This document shows, piece after piece, positions 45,470-53,229 of a stretch of DNA of 64,000 nucleotides. This DNA comes from CAG-390 sp045543615 (GTDB lineage Bacteria > Bacillota > Clostridia > Oscillospirales > CAG-272), in NCBI GenBank assembly GCA_045543615.1, contig JAZPXL010000005.1, positions 167,183 through 231,182 on the forward strand. Reading direction: 5' to 3'. The stretch's first letter is position 1. Each line of letters begins with the position of its first letter. Under the pieces are notes generated by a model. That model was not told the origin of the DNA, did no database searches, and saw only the letters and a list, made by a program, of their open reading frames with translations. Both the position numbers and the translations under genes were made by a program.

Positions 45470-46636
45470 ATGGTCACCCTTTTAACAAAGCTGTTTATCA
45501 AGGACAGAGAAAATACCGAAAGTGGAGCCGTCAGAAGTCAGTATGGCTCACTTTGCGGCATCCTTGGAATTATTCTCAACATTCTGCTCTTTGCGCTCAA
45601 GCTCACGGCAGGACTTTTAAGTGGAGCTATCTCGATTATGTCGGATGCGTTCAACAACCTAACTGATGCAGGCTCCTCACTCATAACCCTCATCGGCTTC
45701 CGTCTCTCAGAGCAGAAGCCCGACCGTGACCATCCATTTGGACACGGCAGAATTGAGTACGTCTCAGGACTTATCGTCTCAATGCTCATAATCCTTGTCG
45801 GCTTTGAGCTTGGCTCAACATCAATCGAGAAAATAATCTCCCCCGAACCTGTCGAGTTCAGCATAACGGCAGTAATTATTCTGGCGGCGTCCGTAGCAGT
45901 AAAGGCTTATATGGCGTTCTACAATCTCTCAATAGGCAAAAAGATCTCGTCATCTGCGATGAAGGCAACAGCATCCGACAGCCTTTGCGACAGTATCGCA
46001 ACTGCAGTTGTTCTCGTATGCTTGCTCATCTCTCATTTCTTTAAGATCAATATTGACGCATATTGCGGCCTTGCAGTTTCGGCCTTTATTCTCTTCTCAG
46101 GCATTCGCTCTGCAAAGGAAACGATAGATCCACTGCTTGGCACGCCACCCACGGAAGAATTTATAGGTCAGATAACAGGTATAGTGTACTCACACGAGGG
46201 AGTCGTCGGAATTCACGATCTCATAGTTCACGATTATGGGCCGGGCAGAAGAATGATCTCCTTGCACGCAGAGGTGTCGTCCGATGCCGACGTGCTTGTG
46301 CTCCACGATATGATTGACAATGTGGAAAAAGAGCTGAGAGAAAAGCTTGATTGCGATGCCGTAATCCATATGGACCCCATTGTAACCGATGACGAATGTG
46401 TAAACACTACTAAAGCAAAAATTTCTGCTCTCGTTAAATGCATTGACTCAAGACTAACGATCCACGATTTTCGTATGGTGCAAGGACCTACACATACAAA
46501 TGTTATATTCGATATTGTAGTTCCTTTTGATATGAAGAAGAGCGATGACGAGCTGAGAGGTGACATCGAAACTATTGTTAAAACAATAGACGAAAGCTAC
46601 TTTTCGGTGGTCAATATCGACAAATCTTACATTTAA
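45470..46636 (+). CDS. Cation diffusion facilitator family transporter
   Basis: 388 residues from the ATG at 45470, which has GGAGG five bases upstream; an in-frame extension to 45386 lacks a site. Six membrane helices, with the metal-site motifs SDAFNNLTDAGSS (helix 2), HPFGHGRIEY and SDSLCDSIAT (helix 5). A long cytosolic C-terminal region has the usual metallochaperone-like domain plus an extra segment of about 80 residues (KAKISALVKCIDSRLTIHDF...). CDF proteins export Zn, Fe or Mn by proton antiport; the metal cannot be chosen here. Confidence 0.92.
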   Translation: MVTLLTKLFIKDRENTESGAVRSQYGSLCGILGIILNILLFALKLTAGLLSGAISIMSDAFNNLTDAGSSLITLIGFRLSEQKPDRDHPFGHGRIEYVSGLIVSMLIILVGFELGSTSIEKIISPEPVEFSITAVIILAASVAVKAYMAFYNLSIGKKISSSAMKATASDSLCDSIATAVVLVCLLISHFFKINIDAYCGLAVSAFILFSGIRSAKETIDPLLGTPPTEEFIGQITGIVYSHEGVVGIHDLIVHDYGPGRRMISLHAEVSSDADVLVLHDMIDNVEKELREKLDCDAVIHMDPIVTDDECVNTTKAKISALVKCIDSRLTIHDFRMVQGPTHTNVIFDIVVPFDMKKSDDELRGDIETIVKTIDESYFSVVNIDKSYI

Positions 46637-46650
46637 AACAAATAAAACAA

Positions 46651-46677
46651 AAAGTCGCAGGCAAAGCCTGCGACTTT
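46651..46677. terminator. Bidirectional terminator
   Basis: AAAGTCGCAGGC / GCCTGCGACTTT hairpin between convergent CDF and unknown genes. Confidence 0.8.
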
Positions 46678-46681
46678 CTCG

Positions 46682-47263
46682 TTATTCTTCCTTCCGGTCT
46701 GCAAGATACATTCCACACTCAGCGAACACAACGGGAATGTCATAAACGGTTCTGCCGTTGTTCTCAAGCGTAAAGCACTCACCCGGAGCGTCCTCGGTAA
46801 ATGTATCCCAAGCAGTAAGCAGCTTACCTGCGTCAGAAATGCCAAAATCAAGCAGAAGACTTTCGGAGGAGTCTGTATCGGTAGAATAAATGGTCATAAC
46901 ATTGTATTTGCCGAAAATAATCTCCTCGTTGCTCATATGGCCACCAAAGCCAAATGTGGCAAGTCCATCATTGGCAATAAAGTTGCCAAGCGTGTCAAGA
47001 AGTCCCATAGCAAATTCGGTTGAGCAACCGTCGATGAAATAAACATTCTTCATCCGTCCTGCTCCCTCCACTTGCTCATCCTCTTTGGCAGGTATCTCAA
47101 GGATAAAAAACAGAGGCTCTGTATGATCCTCAACAAATCTCTTCATAATAGGGACAACCTTACTCGTGTTTACATTGGCAAGCACACAGCTCTCTCCAAC
47201 CTCATATCCCTCTTCAAGTTTATCAGCACAAAGCACCTTACAGGTAGGCTTAAGTTCAAGCAT
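46682..47263 (-). CDS. Conserved-looking protein of unknown function
   Basis: 193 residues from the ATG at 47263, placed by GAGGGAAAAG upstream; a longer in-frame version to 47296 exists. No signal or membrane helix. The sequence looks like a compact alpha/beta domain (MKNVYFIDGCSTEFAMGLLDTLG, LATFGFGGHMSNEEIIFGKYNVMTIYS). I do not recognise the family. It is monocistronic with a consensus promoter and terminator. Confidence 0.7.
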   Translation of the reverse strand: MLELKPTCKVLCADKLEEGYEVGESCVLANVNTSKVVPIMKRFVEDHTEPLFFILEIPAKEDEQVEGAGRMKNVYFIDGCSTEFAMGLLDTLGNFIANDGLATFGFGGHMSNEEIIFGKYNVMTIYSTDTDSSESLLLDFGISDAGKLLTAWDTFTEDAPGECFTLENNGRTVYDIPVVFAECGMYLADRKEE

Positions 47264-47317
47264 TTCTTTTCCCTCACAATTAGTCTGTTGGCGCACCCTG
47301 CGCCGAATTATGATAAT

Positions 47318-47346
47318 ATTATATCACCAATTGCACGGATTTGCAA
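47318..47346 (-). promoter_or_regulatory. Sigma-A promoter of the unknown gene
   Basis: Minus strand TTGCAA (47341-47346), 17-bp spacer, TATAAT (47318-47323). Confidence 0.7.
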
Positions 47347-47373
47347 GCAAAACTGAGTAAAATAAAAAAGATA

Positions 47374-47402
47374 TTGAAAAAATGCTTGAGTTATGGTACA
47401 AT
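47374..47402 (+). promoter_or_regulatory. Sigma-A promoter of xth
   Basis: TTGAAA (47374-47379), 17-bp spacer, TACAAT (47397-47402), about 30 bases before the ATG. Confidence 0.7.
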
Positions 47403-47433
47403 AAAGTCAATAAAAAACTTGCGGAGTTGAAAA

Positions 47434-48183
47434 ATGAAATTTATATCTTGGAATGTAAACGGCTTTCGTGCCTGCCTGCAAAAAGGCTTTGCTGACTTTT
47501 TTGCATCACAGGACGCAGATTTCTTCTGTATACAGGAAACAAAAATGCAGCCCGGGCAAGCTGAGTTTAAGCCTGAGGGCTATTATCAGTATTGGTACAG
47601 CGCAGAAAAGAAAGGCTACTCAGGCACAGCAGTATTTACAAAGCACGAGCCTATCTCGGTAAGCTACGGAATAGGAATAGACGAACACGACCACGAGGGG
47701 CGCGCCATTACACTTGAATATGACGATTTCTATTTACTTTGCGTCTATACACCCAATGCACAAAGAGAGCTTGCGAGACTTGAGTATAGAATGAAGTGGG
47801 AGAAAGATCTGAAAGAATACATCTGTGCGCTTGATAAAAAGAAGCCCGTCATATATTGCGGAGACCTCAACGTAGCGCACAATGAAATAGACCTCAAAAA
47901 CCCTCAGTCAAATCACCACAACGCAGGCTTTTCGGATGAGGAGCGTGGAGCGTTCTCTTCACTGCTCGATAGTGGCTTTGCCGACAGCTTCAGACAACTG
48001 TATCCCGATACGGTGAGATACTCCTGGTGGAGCTATATGTTCAACTCACGAGCCAATAACGCAGGATGGCGTATAGACTATTTCGTTGTCTCAGAAAGAC
48101 TTATGCCAAGACTCAAGGATAGCTTCATCCTCTGCGATATAATGGGTAGCGACCACTGCCCCGTCGGAATTGAGCTTGATTGA
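47434..48183 (+). CDS. xth: Exodeoxyribonuclease III (AP endonuclease)
   Basis: 249 residues. Class II AP endonuclease / 3'-5' exonuclease of base-excision repair. Motifs: KFISWNVNGFRAC, FFCIQETKMQ (metal Glu), YTPNAQRELARLEYR with catalytic Tyr, CGDLNVAHNEIDLKNP (Asp/Asn), GFSDEERGAF, YSWWSY...NNAGWRIDYF and GSDHCPVG (catalytic His). It is complete and of normal length. Confidence 0.97.
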   Translation: MKFISWNVNGFRACLQKGFADFFASQDADFFCIQETKMQPGQAEFKPEGYYQYWYSAEKKGYSGTAVFTKHEPISVSYGIGIDEHDHEGRAITLEYDDFYLLCVYTPNAQRELARLEYRMKWEKDLKEYICALDKKKPVIYCGDLNVAHNEIDLKNPQSNHHNAGFSDEERGAFSSLLDSGFADSFRQLYPDTVRYSWWSYMFNSRANNAGWRIDYFVVSERLMPRLKDSFILCDIMGSDHCPVGIELD

Positions 48184-48196
48184 GTGAAAGGATAAC

Positions 48197-48232
48197 AAAA
48201 AGCAGAACAAGCGAATGCTTGTTCTGCTTTTT
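48197..48232. terminator. Bidirectional terminator of xth and of the tRNA-repeat array
   Basis: AAAAGCAGAACAAGC / GCTTGTTCTGCTTTT hairpin with A-run and T-run on both sides. Confidence 0.85.
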
Positions 48233-48902
48233 CTGGTCTGAGTGACACGACTTAAGAACGTAAATTTGCGCACTTTATTCGGCGGATGCATTTAGTTCAG
48301 TGCTCGTGCGCAAATAATACATTTCGCAGATTCTCTGCGAAATGTAGACGTCCTGCATCATTTTTGCTAAAACTAAATAAAGCCGTCGGGCGAATGCCCA
48401 ACGGCTTTATTCGGTCTGAGTGACACGACTTTGGAACGTAAATTTGCGCACTTTATTTGGTGGGAGCTTTTAGTTCGGTGATGGTGCGCAAATATTACAC
48501 CTCGCATTTTGCGAGGTGTAGACGTTCTTCGCCATTTTTGCTAAAACTAAATAAAGCCGTCGGGCGAATGCCCAACGGCTTTATTTGGTCTGAGTGACAC
48601 GACTTTGGAACGTAAATTTGCGCACTTTATTCGGCGAAAACTTTTGGTTCGGTGGGCGTGCGCAAATAATACATTTCGCAGAATCTCTGCGAAATGTAGA
48701 CGTCCATCGTCTTTATTATTCAAATAAGAAAAAGCAGAACAAGCCAAGGCTTGTTCTGCTTTTTCTGGTCTGAGTGACACGACTTAGGAACGTAAATTTG
48801 CGCACTTTATTTGGTGGGGTCTTTTAGTTCGGTGAAGGTGCGCAAATATTACACCTCGCATTCTGCGAGGTGTAGACGCCCTGCGCCTTCTCCGCTTAAA
48901 CG

Positions 48903-48939
48903 AGAAAAGCACAGATGGCTTTGAGCCATCTGTGCTTTT
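48903..48939 (-). terminator. Terminator of the tRNA-Pro gene
   Basis: GAAAAGCACAGATGGCT / AGCCATCTGTGCTTTTC hairpin directly after the encoded CCA. Minus-strand tail is T-rich. Confidence 0.75.
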
Positions 48940-48940
48940 C

Positions 48941-49016
48941 TGGTCTGAGTGACACGACTTGAACGTGCGGCCTCTACCACCCCAAGGTAGCGCGCTACCA
49001 ACTGCGCCACACCCAG
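48941..49016 (-). tRNA. tRNA-Pro (anticodon GGG)
   Basis: 76 nt with encoded CCA (48941-48943). Acceptor stem CTGGGTG / CACTCAG, D-arm GCGC...GCGC with AGTTGGTA, anticodon stem CTACC / GGTAG with loop TTGGGGT (anticodon at 48981-48983), T-arm GCACG-TTCAAGT-CGTGT and discriminator A. It reads CCC and CCU. It is the parent of the 3' fragments repeated downstream. Confidence 0.92.
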
Positions 49017-49177
49017 ATTTTGTCTGCATTTAGGCGTTTTTGCCCTGCGACTTAAATATTATAGCACAATTTATTTTTAAAGTCAATACTATTTTTGAGT
49101 TTTTTAAACTTTTTTAATTATTTTTTGCAAGAAATCATTTTGTCTTTCGTTTTTCCTTTTTTGTGATTGTTGACAAT

Positions 49178-49206
49178 GCCGAGCCGGCAACTGAGCTATC
49201 CGGGAA
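49178..49206 (-). pseudogene. Truncated tRNA 5' piece
   Basis: On the minus strand CCCGGATAGCTCAGTTG (49188-49204) equals the acceptor-strand/D-arm start of many canonical tRNAs, but no anticodon or T-arm follows. It looks like a remnant left by deletion or recombination. Family of origin cannot be fixed. Confidence 0.45.
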
Positions 49207-49264
49207 AACGGTTATTATGATTAATCCGTCACTATATCAACTTTAGCGTTTGTTGCATCCCCAC

Positions 49265-49293
49265 TTGACAACGAGATTATCGTGTGATAGAAT
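49265..49293 (+). promoter_or_regulatory. Sigma-A promoter of the repeat-protein gene
   Basis: TTGACA (49265-49270), 17-bp spacer, TAGAAT (49288-49293). Confidence 0.75.
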
Positions 49294-49347
49294 AATGTTT
49301 GCAGGGCGTGACGGCTTTGCAATAAAAACCCGGAGGATTATCTTATT

Positions 49348-49680
49348 ATGGCATTGATTTATAACGGCAAATACAGCTACACTTGTGTTGGAAGAGTTGA
49401 GAACGACGGTCTTGTTTATGATGGCAAGTACAGCTACAACTGCATTGGCAGAGTTGATAATTCAGGCTATGTTTACGATGGCAAATACAGCTATAACTGC
49501 ATAGGCAGAATTGAGAGCAACGGACTTGTCTTTGACGGCAAATACAGCTACAATTGCATTGGCAGAGTCGAGAGCGACGGCCTTATCTATGATGGCAAGT
49601 ACAGCTACAACTGCATTGGCAGAGTTGAGAGCGCACCCACAAAAATGGCAGGTGCGGCATACCTCCTTTTGATAAGATAA
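49348..49680 (+). CDS. Short protein of five 19-residue repeats (possible beta-flower fold)
   Basis: 110 residues. Five near-identical units of the form xxYDGKYSYNCIGRVExxG cover residues 3-96; a hydrophobic tail AAYLLLIR ends it. The DNA repeats (57 bp) are also alike, so the copies spread recently by duplication. The regular Tyr/Gly beta-hairpin pattern resembles the small symmetric beta-flower families known from structure predictions; that link is by eye. Each unit has a Cys. GGAGG precedes the ATG and a consensus promoter is upstream. No signal or membrane helix; function unknown. Confidence 0.75.
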   Translation: MALIYNGKYSYTCVGRVENDGLVYDGKYSYNCIGRVDNSGYVYDGKYSYNCIGRIESNGLVFDGKYSYNCIGRVESDGLIYDGKYSYNCIGRVESAPTKMAGAAYLLLIR

Positions 49681-49735
49681 CTCCTCTCTGCACTATCCCC
49701 ATTTTTCTACTAATCAAGCAACAGTTATCTGAATA

Positions 49736-49777
49736 GAAAAAGCTCTGAGATCTTTTTGTGTCTCCGAGCTTTTTATT
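49736..49777. terminator. Bidirectional terminator
   Basis: AAAAAGCTCTGAGA / TCTCCGAGCTTTTT with one mismatch, between the convergent repeat-protein and hydrolase genes. Confidence 0.75.
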
Positions 49778-49787
49778 TTATTATTCC

Positions 49788-50708
49788 TCAGGCAAAAGCC
49801 TTTTTCATAAATTCAATTCTCGCCGCAAGTGCTGCCTTGGTGGTCTTCGCCTTCTGCATAATGTCAAATCCGTGCATCGTACCTTTCGTTTCGTTGAGCG
49901 TGACCGTGACACCCGCTCGGCGAAGCTTTTCTGCGTACAGAATGCCATCATCGTGCAGGCAATCAAACTCTGCCGTTTCAATATAGGCAGGTGGCAAGCC
50001 CTCAAAGCTCTCGGCTTCTACGGGAGAATAGTAGACATAATCGGGACGGCTTCTGTCAGCCCTTGTCATTGGCGTAATCTTCTCAGACAGCGTGGAATTC
50101 CACATAGGAGTGTCTGTAAATTTCTTGCAGGAGGGGCTGTTATTTCGCGCATCAAGATAGGGATACGGAAGCATCTGAAATGCAAATTTTACACTATGCC
50201 GTCTGTCCCTCGCCATCATACACACGCCGACTGCAAGCGTCGAACCTGCGCTGTCACCTCCGATGCCTATGCGTGCTCTATCAATGCCGAGTGCGCCTGC
50301 GTTATCGTAAGCCCAACACAAAGCAGCATAGCAATCCTCAAAGAATACGGGATGTGGATTTTTGGGAGCGAGACGGTAATTTACAAACACAACCCTGCAA
50401 CCGACCTCTTTTGCATACCTCATAGCGTTTTTATAGTGATAATCCGCCGCAGCAAGCACGAATCCACCGCCGTGAATGTAGATGAGACAAGGGGCGTTAT
50501 CTTCAAGCGTCTTTGGCGACATCAGAAAGCACTCGATCCTCTCGCCGTCGTAGCTTTTGATCTCGTGACGGCTTGTGTCAAGCTCCTTGTCCTTGAATAT
50601 TGATTTCGGCGTTTTCATATAAGGCACAGCCATTGCAAGAAATCTCTCGCTGATGGGCGGCGTGAAATGTGAAAACGGAAAAAATTCTTTGTTTATCTTG
50701 TATATCAT
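49788..50708 (-). CDS. Alpha/beta hydrolase, hormone-sensitive-lipase type
   Basis: 306 residues. The HSL signatures are present: oxyanion-hole HGGGFVLAAADYHYKNA, nucleophile Ser in GIGGDSAGSTLAVG, and FDCLHDDG and TMHGFD carrying the Asp and His of the triad. Such enzymes cleave short acyl or aryl esters. No signal peptide, so cytosolic. Its neighbour 31 bases downstream in the same direction is a TauE-like permease. Confidence 0.93.
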   Translation of the reverse strand: MIYKINKEFFPFSHFTPPISERFLAMAVPYMKTPKSIFKDKELDTSRHEIKSYDGERIECFLMSPKTLEDNAPCLIYIHGGGFVLAAADYHYKNAMRYAKEVGCRVVFVNYRLAPKNPHPVFFEDCYAALCWAYDNAGALGIDRARIGIGGDSAGSTLAVGVCMMARDRRHSVKFAFQMLPYPYLDARNNSPSCKKFTDTPMWNSTLSEKITPMTRADRSRPDYVYYSPVEAESFEGLPPAYIETAEFDCLHDDGILYAEKLRRAGVTVTLNETKGTMHGFDIMQKAKTTKAALAARIEFMKKAFA

Positions 50709-50739
50709 AACAGATCCGTCCTATGCAAGCATTTGAAGA

Positions 50740-51516
50740 TTAAAGATAATTTACCAGAAGAATCACAAGGCTTGTGGCAATCATTACAACACCGACCACA
50801 CGGTTAAGTGTTATCGCATTTGCTTTGTTGGCGATTTTTGCGGCAATTCTTGCCCATATAAGCGTAAATAATACGCAAAGCACAAGGCAGATAATATCGG
50901 GAAAGCCTCCGATAACAAAATGGCTGATGCCACCCGTGAGAGCCGTAAACGCCATAATAAACACGCTTGTTCCGACAGCGAGATGCATCGGGTAACCAAG
51001 GAAGGTGGTCAGAACAAGCAACAGCATCATTCCGCCGCCCGCACCCGCAAAGCCACAGATAAAGCCCACAACCACGCCGCCTGCGATTGCCTTGACCAGT
51101 CGGCTTTTGGGGGAGCTTTCTTCCAATTGCTCCCTCGTTTTGCTGACAGGCTTCAATAGAAAACGCAGGCCAATGACAATCAAAGCTATCTGCATCGTCC
51201 CGCTCATTGCCGTCTCAGGCAGGAAGCTTGCCACAAAGCTACCGATTGCTGTGCATATAAGCACGCTTATAAGCAACGGCAGGCTGTTTTTTACATCAAG
51301 ATTTCCACTTTTCTTGTATGTATATGCACTGACAAGGCTCGCCAAAACATCACTTATGAGACCTATGCCAACAGCATCATAGGCAGGCACGCCGAGGAAG
51401 GTTATGAGCATAGGGGCTACTACTGCCGCCGCACTCATTCCGGCAAAGCCCGTTCCGATTCCCGCACCTGCACCTGCTATAAAGCACACTAATATTTTGA
51501 TTAATATATCTATCAT
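50740..51516 (-). CDS. TauE/SafE family membrane permease
   Basis: 258 residues with about eight membrane helices and the two inverted halves of the TSUP family (AGAGAGIGTGFAGMSAAAVVAP and ICGFAGAGGGMMLLLVLTTFLG). The family exports or imports sulfonates, sulfite or organosulfur anions; the substrate here is unknown. Shares direction with flanking genes. Confidence 0.9.
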   Translation of the reverse strand: MIDILIKILVCFIAGAGAGIGTGFAGMSAAAVVAPMLITFLGVPAYDAVGIGLISDVLASLVSAYTYKKSGNLDVKNSLPLLISVLICTAIGSFVASFLPETAMSGTMQIALIVIGLRFLLKPVSKTREQLEESSPKSRLVKAIAGGVVVGFICGFAGAGGGMMLLLVLTTFLGYPMHLAVGTSVFIMAFTALTGGISHFVIGGFPDIICLVLCVLFTLIWARIAAKIANKANAITLNRVVGVVMIATSLVILLVNYL

Positions 51517-51543
51517 TAAATAACACCAAAACCTTCTGTTAAG

Positions 51544-51969
51544 CTATATAAGAATTCCGTTACAATGGTCAACCTCGTGCTGAATAATCTGCGCAGTAAA
51601 GCCTTTGTAGGTCTTTATGCGTGTCTGCATTTCGGTATTCCGGTATCTGACCTTGACCGACTTGTATCTCTTGCATTTGCGAGGGCCGCCGAGAAGCGAG
51701 AGACAGCTCTCTTCGGCTTCGTATGCTCCGTCAGCCTTAATAATCTCCGGGTTTAGCATCACCGTATACGTCGGCGCACGTCCACTTTCGTCAAGGAATG
51801 CAATAATACGCTTGCGAACGCCTATCATATTAGCCGCCATTCCTACACAGCTGTCCTTGTGAGCCATAAGTGTTTGGAGCAAATCCATAGCTACGGGGAG
51901 GTCATCCTTTGTTGCGATCTCCGATTTTCCACCAAGAAAGATTGGGTCGTGCACTAACTCTTTAACCAT
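51544..51969 (-). CDS. Peptide deformylase-like protein (variant motif 1)
   Basis: 141 residues. Deformylases remove the formyl group from nascent chains using a metal held by one Cys and two His. Seen: EESCLSLLGG (motif 2, metal Cys) and QIIQHEVDHCNGIL (motif 3, HExxH). Motif 1 reads VGMAANMIG where GxAAxQ is usual, so the conserved Gln seems replaced by Met. It is shorter than canonical Def. It overlaps the upstream acetyltransferase gene by eight bases. It may be a secondary or specialised deformylase rather than the housekeeping one. Confidence 0.85.
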   Translation of the reverse strand: MVKELVHDPIFLGGKSEIATKDDLPVAMDLLQTLMAHKDSCVGMAANMIGVRKRIIAFLDESGRAPTYTVMLNPEIIKADGAYEAEESCLSLLGGPRKCKRYKSVKVRYRNTEMQTRIKTYKGFTAQIIQHEVDHCNGILI

Positions 51970-52504
51970 TTTTGCTCACCATCTCCCATCTTTCTCTGCT
52001 CATCAGCATTACGTGCCCTGTTCGCACCTCGTTCATCTGCGAAAGCTCTATACCCTCTGTTGTGTGGTGATAGACAAAGCCCAGCTTTTCCTGCACCCTG
52101 CGACTTTTTGTGTTGCCGTCATAATAACCACACCAAACTCGTGCCATCCCCAGATCCTCAAAGGCATAGCGAAGCATCTCTGCCCCCGCCTCGGGTATAA
52201 GCCCCTGACCCCAGAACGGCTTGCCTATCCAATAGCCAAGCTCATATTCGTCATCAAGTGACGCAAGATCTGCTCTGTGAAATCCGATGCTGCCGATAGC
52301 ACGTCCATCTTCTTTAAGACACACGGCGTAGGTTTCGGGAGCCGATAGCACGTCTCTTATAATCTCACGGCTGTTCTCCACGCTTGTGTGAGACATCCAT
52401 CCTGCAGGAGGGCCTACCTCGCTGTCACTCGCATATTTGTATAAATCCTCTGCATCATCCTCACGCCAGGGGCGAAGAATGAGCCTGTCTGTTTTGAGTA
52501 TCAT
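51962..52504 (-). CDS. GNAT acetyltransferase, RimJ/RimL-like
   Basis: 180 residues from the ATG at 52504, chosen because GGAGGGAAA lies directly upstream. Opening LKTDRLILRPWREDDAEDLYKY, the acetyl-CoA loop in GYWIGKPFWGQGLIPEAG and VWCGYYDGNTKSRRVQEKLGF are typical of ribosomal-protein-type N-acetyltransferases. Substrate unknown. Confidence 0.88.
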   Translation of the reverse strand: MILKTDRLILRPWREDDAEDLYKYASDSEVGPPAGWMSHTSVENSREIIRDVLSAPETYAVCLKEDGRAIGSIGFHRADLASLDDEYELGYWIGKPFWGQGLIPEAGAEMLRYAFEDLGMARVWCGYYDGNTKSRRVQEKLGFVYHHTTEGIELSQMNEVRTGHVMLMSRERWEMVSKNG

Positions 52505-52515
52505 TTTCCCTCCAC

Positions 52516-53181
52516 TTACCATACAAATGGCAAAATTCTGTATTTAACACGCTTTTTGTATTCACGGTAGCCGTCAAGCTCTGCCTCAAGCACCTTCACT
52601 TCATTTATAATGCGCACCACTATCACAATCAAGTAGGGCGAAAAGCACAATAGCGACCACCAAGAGCCGAGCACCAAGGGAATCGACAAAAACAACCACA
52701 GTGTCACAGCGTACATAGGATGCCTGACAAGTCCGTAAAGCCCCGTGTCAACAACTCTCTGCCCCTCTTGTACCTCAACGGTTCTCGAGAGATATGCGTT
52801 CTCACGCATAACCTCTGCGTAGAGTGCGTAAGAGATGAGAAGCACGACCGATGCCGCAATAACTACCCAAGTCGGCACAACAGACCAGCCAAAGCGATGG
52901 TCAAGTCCTGCGACAATAAATCCTGCAAGAAACAAAAGCGCAGAGACGCCCACAACACCCTTTTGGGTGTTTTCTTTTTCCTTGACGCTAAGCCTCTTCT
53001 CAAGCAGGGACGGAGATTTAAATAACAGAACAACGCCAAGTACAAGCATTGGAATAAACAAAAGTCCGATAAAAAGCCAACCGCCGACGTAGCTGAGAGT
53101 TCCTGCGGGCAAGAACAACAACGCCCCCACAAGCAAAAGTCCAAAAAGATATTTAATAAGTGCTCTGATCGCAAGCTTCAT
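52516..53181 (-). CDS. Isoprenylcysteine carboxyl methyltransferase-like membrane protein
   Basis: 221 residues; the ATG at 53181 follows GGAGGTGAG, whereas an in-frame GTG start at 53190 would sit inside that site. Five to six membrane helices. The C-terminal GLYGLVRHPMYAVTLWLF and INEVKVLEAELDGYREYKKRVKYRILPFVW match the ICMT/PEMT methyltransferase module that binds S-adenosylmethionine. Bacterial members methylate varied lipids or small molecules; substrate unknown. Confidence 0.88.
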   Translation of the reverse strand: MKLAIRALIKYLFGLLLVGALLFLPAGTLSYVGGWLFIGLLFIPMLVLGVVLLFKSPSLLEKRLSVKEKENTQKGVVGVSALLFLAGFIVAGLDHRFGWSVVPTWVVIAASVVLLISYALYAEVMRENAYLSRTVEVQEGQRVVDTGLYGLVRHPMYAVTLWLFLSIPLVLGSWWSLLCFSPYLIVIVVRIINEVKVLEAELDGYREYKKRVKYRILPFVW

Positions 53182-53229
53182 TTCGCTCACCTCCGTTTGT
53201 CTGATTGTTTGTTATGCGTTACTGCACAG

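Larger units (their letters stand above)
48184..48940 (-). repeat. Tandem ~177-bp array of tRNA-Pro 3' fragments, terminators and paired inverted repeats
   Basis: Downstream of the tRNA-Pro gene (minus strand) four units start at about 48766, 48586, 48412 and 48234; spacings are 174-180 bp. Each repeats about 18-20 bp of the tRNA 3' end with CCA (third unit starts C instead of T) and a T-arm-like GAACGT. Each is followed by its own terminator hairpin (48729-48764, 48551-48585, 48377-48411, 48197-48232). Each also has an ATTTGCGCAC / GTGCGCAAAT inverted repeat enclosing about 37-40 bp, then a second hairpin, TACATTTCGCAGA-type in units 1 and 3 and ACACCTCGCA-type in units 2 and 4. Stem changes are compensated. 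No credible protein is encoded. Confidence 0.85.
49017..49347. other. Intergenic region with a tRNA remnant and a promoter
   Basis: 331 bases. AT-rich from 49040 to 49160; a truncated tRNA-like piece at 49188-49204; the promoter at 49265-49293. No ORF with a credible start is seen. Confidence 0.7.

Noticed and set aside
48547..48780. Minus-strand open frame over the tRNA repeat array
   Set aside because: It runs through terminator hairpins and tRNA-derived sequence, and its residues simply reflect the repeats. No ribosome binding site supports it.
48184..48940. CRISPR array
   Set aside because: Units are ~177 bp with long internal palindromes and no short identical repeats with unique spacers, and there are no cas genes.
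48784..49029. Minus-strand open frame across the tRNA-Pro gene
   Set aside because: It translates the tRNA gene itself and the adjacent unit, so it is a shadow of RNA sequence.
49348..49680. CRISPR or noncoding minisatellite
   Set aside because: The 57-bp repeats keep one reading frame with start codon, GGAGG site and promoter, so a protein is the better explanation.
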